Source: Bacteroides pyogenes_A | Lineage (GTDB): Bacteria > Bacteroidota > Bacteroidia > Bacteroidales > Bacteroidaceae | Direction: 5' to 3' (one strand) | NCBI RefSeq assembly: GCF_048595595.1 | Contig: NZ_CP184347.1 | Length of the DNA stretch: 64,000 nucleotides | Shown here: piece after piece, positions 26,247 to 33,490 of the stretch | Numbering within the stretch: the stretch's first letter is position 1 | How the letters are laid out: each line of letters begins with the position of its first letter | The notes under the pieces: model-generated | Databases searched by the model: none | What the model was told of the DNA's origin: nothing | Seen by the model: only the letters and a program-made list of their open reading frames with translations | Translations under genes and position numbers: made by a program

Positions 26247-26270
26247 CAAAGTTGTTTAAACAATCATTTC

Positions 26271-26717
26271 ATGGTAGAGCAATTCAATTTTGATATCCGA
26301 CTTATATTTGCTATTCTAAACGGCAAAGTTTCTGCTGCGATCAATCGCAAGATGCATCGAAATTTCCGGCAAAATGGGCTGGAAATCAGCCCGGAGCAAT
26401 GGACTGTTCTTATTTTTTTGTGGAAAAAAGACGGAATCACTCAACAAGAGTTGTGCAACGCAACTTTTAAAGACAAGCCCAGTATGACGCGCCTTATCGA
26501 CAATATGGAAAAACAACACCTTGTTGTACGAATCTCCGACAAAAAGGACCGCCGTACCAACCTCATTCACCTGACCAGAAACGGAAAAGAGTTGGAAGAG
26601 AAAGCACATGTTATAGTCAACCAAACATTGAGAGAGGCCCTGCAAGGAATTACAATAGAAGAGTTAAGTGTAGGACAAGAAGTTTTGAAAAAGATCTTTT
26701 ATAACACCAAAGACTAA
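26271..26717 (+). CDS. MarR-family transcriptional regulator
   Basis: The 148-residue winged-helix protein has FDIRLIFAILNGKVSAAINR, then LEISPEQWTVLIFLWKKDGI, the recognition helix region QQELCNATFKDKPSMTRLID and the wing VVRISDKKDRRTNLIHLT. MarR dimers usually repress genes for efflux or stress and release DNA on binding a small ligand. The target may be its own gene or the small membrane gene 142 bases downstream; no palindrome stands out. The MVEQFNFD start fits Bacteroides homologues and the promoter position. Confidence 0.88.
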   Translation: MVEQFNFDIRLIFAILNGKVSAAINRKMHRNFRQNGLEISPEQWTVLIFLWKKDGITQQELCNATFKDKPSMTRLIDNMEKQHLVVRISDKKDRRTNLIHLTRNGKELEEKAHVIVNQTLREALQGITIEELSVGQEVLKKIFYNTKD

Positions 26718-26858
26718 ATGGAAGAAGGAGCAAAAAGCTATTCATAAATCAATGAAATATCGCCTCATAATAGTTTTTTCACCTAATTTATTTCGCCCGT
26801 TAAAGAATTATGCTTTAATTTGTGATTGGAAAATAACAATCTATTAAAATACACACAC

Positions 26859-27035
26859 ATGAAAGGCTTATTAAAGAATCTGGGACTAATATTAATCGTG
26901 ATCGGAGTAGTCATTCTGTTGTTATGCTCCTTGACTGGGAATGTAAACAACAACGTTATTCTGGGTAGTTCTATAGTACTTGTCGTATTAGGGCTTGTAT
27001 CCTATATTGTTATTAACAAAAAGATCATCGATTAA
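26859..27035 (+). CDS. Small two-helix membrane protein, 58 aa
   Basis: The protein starts MKGLLKNLGLILIVIGVVIL and has two hydrophobic segments (about residues 7-24 and 31-50) separated by a polar turn (CSLTGNVNNNVILGSS), ending in KKIID. I do not recognise a named family. It lies between marR and a bidirectional terminator, so it may be regulated with marR. An earlier start at 26826 is possible, but the shorter start gives a typical membrane N-terminus. Confidence 0.65.
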   Translation: MKGLLKNLGLILIVIGVVILLLCSLTGNVNNNVILGSSIVLVVLGLVSYIVINKKIID

Positions 27036-27052
27036 TTTGTAAGAAACAAATA

Positions 27053-27092
27053 AAAAAACCGAGAACACCTGTCTGGCGCTCTCGGTTTTTTT
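27053..27092. terminator. Bidirectional terminator between the small membrane gene and rprY
   Basis: An ACCGAGA stem with matching TCTCGGT, flanked by A-run on the left and T-run on the right, works for both converging transcripts. Confidence 0.85.
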
Positions 27093-27242
27093 ATTTATTT
27101 CCATCCTGTCCATCCACCAACAGAGGGAATTGACGTATATAGAATCTCCAAAACTGCCCCATCCATTCCGCGTGCTATTCGCCCATTGCAATATAAAATA
27201 GACTTTATATTCACATACCTCAGAACGGAAAAGCAAGAACTA

Positions 27243-27944
27243 TTAGGATTCGACTTCAGGTGTAATGAGCTTATAGCCCTTACCATGAATATTGATAATC
27301 TCGATCGAATCATCCTCTTTCAGATGCTTGCGCAGTTTAGTGATGTATACATCCATGCTACGCGCATTGAAATAGTTGTCATCAATCCAGATGGTTTTCA
27401 AAGCAAAGTCGCGCTGCAATATCTCATTCGCATGAGCGCAAAGCAAAGCCAGAAGTTCCGATTCTTTGGTGGTCAGCTTCGTTTGCTTGTCTTCCGTAGA
27501 CAATATTTGTTTCTGAGTATCGAAAGTAAACTTACCGATCTTATAAAGGTTGCTTTCCTTGTTTTTCTTCCCGCGCACACGCCTCAGAATCGCTTCAATT
27601 CTGAATGTCAACTCTTCCATGCTGAAAGGTTTAGTGATGTAATCGTCGGCACCAATTTTAAATCCTTCCAGAATATCTTCTTTCAACGTTTTAGCAGTCA
27701 GGAAAATAATAGGAATTTCAGCATTGGCTGCACGCACATCTTGCGCCAAGGTAAACCCGTCTTTCTTGGGCATCATCACATCGAATACGCACAAATCGTA
27801 TTTGTTTTTAAGAAAAGCCTTGTAACCGGCTTCTCCATCAGGATACAACTCGGCGGAATAACCTTTTGCCTGTAAATATTCTCTTAAAAGCATGCCAAGA
27901 TTCTCATCATCCTCGCACAATAAAATACGCAATTTTTCGTCCAT
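27243..27944 (-). CDS. rprY: Response regulator RprY (OmpR family)
   Basis: The 233-residue protein has a receiver domain (LLCEDDENLGMLLREYL, phospho-acceptor Asp55 in LCVFDVMMPKKDGF, Thr in IIFLTAKTLKEDI, Lys in DDYITKPFSMEEL) and a C-terminal OmpR-type winged helix (LTTKESELLALLCAHAN, then DVYITKLRKHLKEDDSIEI). It matches RprY of Bacteroides, a regulator described with RprX. It lies directly downstream of its kinase with a 1-base gap, so the two are co-transcribed. Confidence 0.92.
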   Translation of the reverse strand: MDEKLRILLCEDDENLGMLLREYLQAKGYSAELYPDGEAGYKAFLKNKYDLCVFDVMMPKKDGFTLAQDVRAANAEIPIIFLTAKTLKEDILEGFKIGADDYITKPFSMEELTFRIEAILRRVRGKKNKESNLYKIGKFTFDTQKQILSTEDKQTKLTTKESELLALLCAHANEILQRDFALKTIWIDDNYFNARSMDVYITKLRKHLKEDDSIEIINIHGKGYKLITPEVES

Positions 27945-27945
27945 A

Positions 27946-29502
27946 TCAATTGTTTTTTAATAAAGGTAATGCTATAATAAATTTAGTTCCTACATTCTGG
28001 TCGCTTTCGGCGCGGATGGTTCCCTTATGATCGACTATGATCTTTTTCACATAAGCCAATCCCAAGCCAAAGCCTTTCACGTCGTGCAGATTACCCGTAT
28101 GCACACGATAGAATTTATCAAATATCTTTTTCAAATTTTCTTTCCTGATACCTATCCCGTTGTCTTTTATCGAAATCATCAACTTACCGGCTTCATTCCA
28201 TGTCTTCACCTTCAACTCCAGCTCTTCTTCCGGCTTTTTATATTTCACCGCATTGTCCATCAGATTGAAAATCACGTTGGTAATATGCATCTCATCTGCA
28301 AATATAACAGGATCGGTGGCCTGAAGGTTCGATGTAATTTTGCCATTATATCTTTCCACTTTCAGTGCAAAGGTGTTAATAACTCCTGTTATCAGTTCAT
28401 TCGCGTCAATTTCTTTCATCTTCAGTGTAGCCTTTTGGCGATCGAACATCGACATCTGTAAGACCTTCTCGACCTGAAAACGCAAGCGCTTGGTTTCATC
28501 ATTTATTACGCCCGATATATGCTGGAACATCTGTGGGGATTTCCCTACGGAAGGGTCTTTCAACATTTGGGCAGCCAGTGAAATTGTAGAAATCGGCGTT
28601 TTAAACTCATGGGTCATGTTATTGATAAAGTCATTCTTCATTTCTGTCAGTTTCTTTTGCCGAAACACAATATAAATGGTAAAAATGAATGTAACCAACA
28701 AAACCAACGTGAATATCAACGACGGAATCATGAAACTGACCGAATTGAAAATATAGCCTTCTTTCCCCGGAAAATGCACTTTCAAGATACTCATTTTTGC
28801 AGGAGGATCATTTTTAAACAGTGCCTGCTGGTAAGAATCATCGCTTCCTTTAACCTCATAATCAGCACAACGATACACTTCTCGACCATCTTTATCGATG
28901 ACTGTAAAATGATAAGGCAAATCTATGCCATTATTATAGAGATTGGATTTCAAATAATCGTCCAAGTCCTTGAAGCGTACCCTGTCGCCGATAGAACGGT
29001 CGCCGGCATGATAAATCATCTGCCAAACGACTTCATCAAGCAATGCCCGCTGATACATATACCGATTCTTAATGCTCTCTACCAACGACCGGGAAGTTTC
29101 CGGAATTGTTTTCGTTCCCCGATAGGGGGAAATCATGGCTTTAGGTAAATCCGAAGGCTTAGTAGTCATGACTTTCAATTCAAAATCCGAATACATCTTC
29201 CCGTCGCGCGATCTTACCGTAAAGCGTTGTGTTTGCTGCATCAGGCGATCTTGCTGTATGGATGCATTGTTAGCAGTCAATGCTTTTCTCTCGGCTTCAG
29301 AAATATCTTCGATCAGCCAACGTCTCGTTTCGGCATATTCCACATCTTTGGAAACCTGATTCAAGCTATTTCGCACAGCCGAATCAAATTGCTCCTTACG
29401 GGTTTTGATCATCTCCTCTATATAACTGACTTGCAAAAACAGCAGACTAAGAAAAGAAAGCCCCATCACAATACTTAATATCCAAATTGTTGACTTCTTC
29501 AT
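27946..29502 (-). CDS. rprX: Sensor histidine kinase RprX
   Basis: The 518-residue membrane kinase has transmembrane helices at about residues 5-25 and 260-281 flanking a large periplasmic sensor domain. The HisKA domain has phospho-His298 in NNMTHEFKTPISTI, followed by the ATPase domain: N box FNLMDNAVKYKK, G1 IKDNGIGI, F box FDKFYRV, G2 GFGLGLAYVKKI. It phosphorylates RprY. The upstream region holds five AATTAAC-type repeats, a candidate control site. Confidence 0.92.
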   Translation of the reverse strand: MKKSTIWILSIVMGLSFLSLLFLQVSYIEEMIKTRKEQFDSAVRNSLNQVSKDVEYAETRRWLIEDISEAERKALTANNASIQQDRLMQQTQRFTVRSRDGKMYSDFELKVMTTKPSDLPKAMISPYRGTKTIPETSRSLVESIKNRYMYQRALLDEVVWQMIYHAGDRSIGDRVRFKDLDDYLKSNLYNNGIDLPYHFTVIDKDGREVYRCADYEVKGSDDSYQQALFKNDPPAKMSILKVHFPGKEGYIFNSVSFMIPSLIFTLVLLVTFIFTIYIVFRQKKLTEMKNDFINNMTHEFKTPISTISLAAQMLKDPSVGKSPQMFQHISGVINDETKRLRFQVEKVLQMSMFDRQKATLKMKEIDANELITGVINTFALKVERYNGKITSNLQATDPVIFADEMHITNVIFNLMDNAVKYKKPEEELELKVKTWNEAGKLMISIKDNGIGIRKENLKKIFDKFYRVHTGNLHDVKGFGLGLAYVKKIIVDHKGTIRAESDQNVGTKFIIALPLLKNN

Positions 29503-29510
29503 GAGAACAA

Positions 29511-29579
29511 AATTAACACTCCCTAATTAACTTTCATTGCGTATTAACCTGAATTAACTCGATAAAAGTGCAAATTAAC
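29511..29579. promoter_or_regulatory. Five AATTAAC-type repeats upstream of rprX
   Basis: Copies of (A/T)ATTAAC on the plus strand begin at 29511, 29525, 29542, 29552 and 29573, all in the same direction, within 77 bases of the rprX start. Spacings are 14, 17, 10 and 21. This looks like an operator array, perhaps for RprY itself. No perfect TAnnTTTG box is present in the region. Confidence 0.5.
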
Positions 29580-30261
29580 TCAAATCTCGAACTTGATTAA
29601 TAATCTGACTAATAAGGCTACCTCTGAGATTTAGGATACTGCAAAAATAATAAAAAATTAACGATTTGTGCAATGAGGTACTCTTTCCTCCTAAAATATA
29701 GTGCCCAAGTAAGCTGCGGTAAAATGAGCAAAGTCTAACAATACACCAAATTAAAAAACTAAAAGACTTGAAAGGTGAATAAACCCAATGACCGCTATCC
29801 GCCACTAAGGAAGCGTTCAGGCTCTATTACACGTCTGCTTCCTCAGGCCGGCAGGCCATTGATGTGTATGCAGGGGAGTCGTTTTCGCAGAGGATTAAAC
29901 TCTTTTTTGAGTTCAACGGTCAAAAGGACGAGAAGAAGGAAAACAAAAACAAGTAGAATTTCACGTTCCTGCAAAATACGCCCTTTGCGCATTTTATCGG
30001 CTCGCAAGGGGTGTTTTCTTGCCGATGATGAGCAGGTAAAGAGAAGCGGTTGAAGAAGCTCTCGAATCTTACGTAAGATTCCGGAAAATTTCACGTCACT
30101 TTTTAGAGGATTTCTTGCCAATTTCAAAAGAAATAGAGTATTTTTGCTTTATCGGTATAAATACACTCTTCCGTAAGGGAAATCCTCCGACTTCGGGAGC
30201 GTGAAACAAAGGAGGAATATCTTACTCAATCATAGCAAACAAACCTTTACAATTCGTTCTT
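29580..30261. other. Gene-poor stretch with a possible gene remnant
   Basis: The region holds a 55-codon frame at 29792-29956 without a start codon whose translation looks natural (KEAFRLYYTSASSGRQAIDV, then AGESFSQRIKLFFEF, ending in a Lys-rich tail). It is probably the end of a decayed gene. There is a 16-base palindrome AATCTTACGTAAGATT at about 30064-30079. Nothing else is convincing. Confidence 0.4.
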
Positions 30262-30596
30262 ATGGAGCGTAAAATGAATTTTGGTGTAAACGCGCTGGGA
30301 GACATAGTATAAGTTGCTGTACCCACGGGCAAGTATCGTGTGGGGTTCCGCAGTTTCTGCGAACGTGTGGCTAAGTCCACCACATTTGACCGTCAGGAAG
30401 TAGAAGCAGTATTGAACTACGCTACGAAATTGCACGTGATATCGTGGCGAATGGCGACATCGTGGAGTTCGGCGATTGAGGAACCCTCACCCCTTCGTTT
30501 AAGGGTAAGGTCGTACCTGAAGGGGAGGCTTTTAACGTGCAAAAGCGCATCAATCGCCCCACACTGAATGATTTGAATGATTCTACATACATATAA
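30262..30596 (+). pseudogene. HU-family DNA-binding protein, disrupted
   Basis: Reading through two stops and one frameshift gives an HU-like protein of the Bacteroides type: MNFGVNALGDIV, stop, VAVPTGKYRVGFRSFCERVA, KSTTFDRQEVEAVLNYAT, shift near 30425, ARDIVANGDIVEFGD, stop, then GTLTPSFKGKVVPEGEAFNV and QKRINRPTLN. The stops are TAA after DIV and TGA after FGD. Such proteins often accompany mobile or surface-glycan regions. Three separate lesions make this a true pseudogene, not a single base error. Confidence 0.75.
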
Positions 30597-30612
30597 CCAA
30601 TAAGGAGGATAC

Positions 30613-31881
30613 ATGATGAAAATGAGATGCATTTTATTGTCGATTTTATCCGTAGTCATTACAACAGTGGCTTTTGCACAGGACAGAGCCGAATGTGAAC
30701 GGATTGCCGGTGTCGTGTTCGAGGCCGTGGGCAGACAAGACATAGAACAAATCAAGCCCCATCTGTCGGAAGTGTTTGAAGTATCGGGACAAACTTCGCC
30801 GATTGCCGGAAAAGTTCTCGAAATGTTGGTGGGCAACTTGGGTGGTATCAAAAGTTTTACGCTAACAGAGGCTAAGGCAGACACGTGCCTGACACTGAAC
30901 TACGATGTGGAATATGAAAAACATGGAAAGAAGCAGGCGGCGTTTGTGTTTGACCGAAACAACAGAATCAAGAAAATGAATTTGCTCACGATAAAGGTGA
31001 AGACTGCCAAACGCTCCCCCTCAGATATTATTTATAATCCGAGTAATGTGATAGAAATTCCGTTCGAGATGATGAAAAATCTAATCATCGTAAAGGCAAC
31101 GTTAAACGGTGAGGAAAGAGATTTTCTGTTAGACAGCGGTTCGCGATCCACCATCATCAACTCGAAGTATGTCGGAGAAGCGACATCCGCCGACAAGCAG
31201 GGAGCAACCGCTATAAGCAACTCCAGAGGAGTTCATGACGAAGCACTGACAGGAATGAACGTCGAAAAGGCGAGCATCGACTTCTACGGGATACGTATCG
31301 AAGAAAAAGAGATGCTCACCCTCGACATTTCTCACCTCGAAGGTGGCGGAAGGCAAATATACGGTCTTATTGGCTACGAACTTATCCAGAAATACGACGT
31401 GTTGTATGACTATAACAGGAAAGTCATTACGCTGATCGCCCCCGATTATTTCGAGACGTACCGAAAGGAGAAACTTGCCGGTCATTTTATCGAAACTGTT
31501 CCTCTCGAGATGCGTGGGCATATTCCCATTGTTCCTGTCAAGATAGGCGATGATTATTACAAAATGGGCATTGATTGCGGAGCCGGCGTGGGTCTTCTGG
31601 ACATAAACTTGTTTGTCCCGATAAAAAGTCTCTTGAAGAAAATATCCTCAGAGAGCCTGAGTGGTGCTTCAAAAGGCAAAAAAGAAGTAACCAAATCCCG
31701 GCTGAAGAAGTTCCATGCGGGAACGACGGCGTATAAAAACATGCAATTCGTGTTCAGCGATATCGCCCATCTGAATAAGGATAAAGAAGTGAAGATCGAT
31801 GGATTACTGGGATATGAGTTTTTGTCGAAACACCCGACCTTGATTAGCTATCAGCGTAAAGAACTGCTGCTGATAAAATAG
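30613..31881 (+). CDS. Exported retropepsin-like aspartic protease-fold protein
   Basis: The 422-residue protein has a signal peptide (MKMRCILLSILSVVITTVAF, cleaved after AQ), an N-terminal DUF3887-like region of about 100 residues, and two retropepsin-like repeats. The first has FLLDSGSRSTIINSKY and the second YKMGIDCGAGVGLLD, giving the paired D(S/C)G motifs of single-chain bilobal aspartic proteases. In Bacteroidetes such proteins (gag-polyprotein-type protease fold) are common and mostly uncharacterised; the second lobe's Cys instead of Ser/Thr may reduce activity. A good ribosome site AAGGAGG lies before ATG 30613/30616. Confidence 0.75.
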   Translation: MMKMRCILLSILSVVITTVAFAQDRAECERIAGVVFEAVGRQDIEQIKPHLSEVFEVSGQTSPIAGKVLEMLVGNLGGIKSFTLTEAKADTCLTLNYDVEYEKHGKKQAAFVFDRNNRIKKMNLLTIKVKTAKRSPSDIIYNPSNVIEIPFEMMKNLIIVKATLNGEERDFLLDSGSRSTIINSKYVGEATSADKQGATAISNSRGVHDEALTGMNVEKASIDFYGIRIEEKEMLTLDISHLEGGGRQIYGLIGYELIQKYDVLYDYNRKVITLIAPDYFETYRKEKLAGHFIETVPLEMRGHIPIVPVKIGDDYYKMGIDCGAGVGLLDINLFVPIKSLLKKISSESLSGASKGKKEVTKSRLKKFHAGTTAYKNMQFVFSDIAHLNKDKEVKIDGLLGYEFLSKHPTLISYQRKELLLIK

Positions 31882-32047
31882 CGGCAATTTTGAGTAATGC
31901 ATATCGAAAGGCACACGATAAAACCCAATGAAGGCGGTGGCTCAAATGGTGAGGACGGTCTTTAAGCGAACTTGTGGAACGATTGCCTTTACCGGTAGTC
32001 GCTCCGTTACTTTTCACCTTCAAATCACTTTCAAATAATGACGTAAA

Positions 32048-32374
32048 ATGTTAGACTTGAAAATTCCGCCTGTTCTTGTTCTTATCGTTTTTGCAAGAAT
32101 TATTGTTGGCATTCCATGTGTTTTCTCATTTTACATGGTAAGGTCTATGGGGTTATGTGTGTGTTTTATTGTATTGGGCATAGCAATCGCATTATTAGGT
32201 GTATGGGAGTTTCGGAAATCAAAAACAACCGTCAATCTTAGCACTCCCGAAAAGAGTCGCCAAATCGTTGACACCGGAATTTATCGTTTAAGCTGAAGTC
32301 TGATGTATTTAGGAATGGCACTTATTGCCATACATCAGATAACTTTTCCCTCCCTGCGGGTGAGTAGGAAGTGA
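32048..32374 (+). pseudogene. Isoprenylcysteine methyltransferase-like membrane protein, interrupted
   Basis: The first 82 codons encode two or three hydrophobic helices and FRKSKTTVNLSTPEKSRQIV, DTGIYRLS, then a TGA where the family has SRNPMY. The frame continues after the stop with LMYLGMALIAIHQI and ends at 32374. This matches the N-terminal half of the ICMT/PEMT-like family, in which TxGIYRxSRNPMYLG is diagnostic. The catalytic C-terminal half is missing. The gene is dead or badly truncated. Confidence 0.65.
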
Positions 32375-32418
32375 CTTCGGAAATAAGTATCGTTTCCTCT
32401 TTGGAATAATATGGAATG

Positions 32419-32835
32419 CTATTTTATTCGCTTGAAATGTCGGTAGTCGGAAGCATATGAGTGTGAACTTTTCGAGAGAGAAGTACCAACTCTTTGCCAT
32501 ACCATTTCTTTGGGAGAGAGTTTGACGATGGTATAACTTACGCTGGAGAAATCGGACATATGCGGATTAAGCGTCAGGATATTATCCTCATCCTCCATAA
32601 GACCAAGTACATAAAACCCTTTCTTGACAGAAGTTTTGCCGGATAAGACATCATAGGCTGTTTCCACGTAAGCGTTTGCTCCTGAAAATTCGTATTCGAC
32701 ACTTCCGTCCATAACAAATTCGGTATTGTCATAACATTCGCTCCATTTCCCTTGAAGGCGGTCGAGTTGGATTTCTTCATTTTCACAAGACATTACGATG
32801 AGGGCGATGATTGCAATGGTAAAAACACGTCTCAT
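32419..32835 (-). CDS. Lipocalin-like lipoprotein of unknown function
   Basis: The 138-residue protein (from MRRVFTIAIIALIVMSC) has a lipobox with Cys16, then DRLQGKWSECYDNTEFVMDG, a pattern typical of lipocalin-like domains (GxW near the N-terminus). Alternating beta strands follow, ending in a basic tail (SDYRHFKRIK). No enzyme motif is visible. It stands alone, with a -7 box about 100 bases upstream. A three-residue longer start is possible. Confidence 0.65.
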   Translation of the reverse strand: MRRVFTIAIIALIVMSCENEEIQLDRLQGKWSECYDNTEFVMDGSVEYEFSGANAYVETAYDVLSGKTSVKKGFYVLGLMEDEDNILTLNPHMSDFSSVSYTIVKLSPKEMVWQRVGTSLSKSSHSYASDYRHFKRIK

Positions 32836-32844
32836 ATTTTCCAA

Positions 32845-33426
32845 AATTTAGTTGTTTCAATATTGTAAATGGTCTTTATCCGAATATACTGCTTGTGAAC
32901 GCTCCCAAACCAGGAGATGCAAAATTGCTTTGTACAAAGATACGGCAAATATCATAACTCTGCAATACTCAAAAGCAATGATTTTACCGACAGGAATTTA
33001 TACACCGGCTTTTTGTTACTTTTGATCCGTATCAACTCACCGTCAAAAGTAAAGAGGTGTTTTTCATCAAGGTTTCTTTGCTTCTTATACTTTGTCCGCT
33101 CGAAGCTCATGAAAGAAAGTAGCGGTCGGCAGATTTGCCAACCATCTTTACTCCACTTGCTCCTCTCGGATGATTATTCGACAGTATTCTCCCGATGATG
33201 AGGGCGTAAGTCAGAGGGTACACTGCGATAGCCAAAGCGGTGGCAAGGAGTAGCCGAATAAGGATTTTTCCTGCACATATCCCCGCCAACCAAAGCTAAA
33301 CGCTCCCGCCACAAAGGGGAGAGCCTGCGAGTGCAACTACCACCCAATTTGATATTTTGCATCTTTGCAAAAAGGCCAGCATTAAATGGAGAATAAGCCC
33401 GATGCGAACAGTACAAACAGACCAAT
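32845..33426. other. Gene-poor stretch with promoter and a possible membrane-protein remnant
   Basis: Holds the -7 box TATCTTTG (minus strand, 32935-32942) for the lipoprotein. On the minus strand at about 33107-33289 a 60-codon frame translates as a natural-looking hydrophobic segment (LLLATALAIAVYPLTYALII) with a charged tail, starting at TTG and preceded in frame by a stop. I read it as debris. Confidence 0.4.
32935..32942 (-). promoter_or_regulatory. -7 box of the lipocalin-like lipoprotein gene
   Basis: TATCTTTG on the minus strand, about 100 bases before the start codon. Confidence 0.45.
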
Positions 33427-33472
33427 AAAAAACGAACCGACGAGTATCATACAACTTGCCGGTTCGTTTTTT
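33427..33472. terminator. Terminator downstream of the EF-G paralog
   Basis: An ACGAACCG stem with complement CGGTTCGT, A-run on one side and T-run on the other, about 20 bases after the EF-G stop codon on the minus strand. Confidence 0.75.
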
Positions 33473-33490
33473 AAAAAATTATATTTATAG

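Noticed and set aside
32917..33198. 93-codon plus-strand frame
   Set aside because: No promoter, no motif, composition like non-coding DNA.
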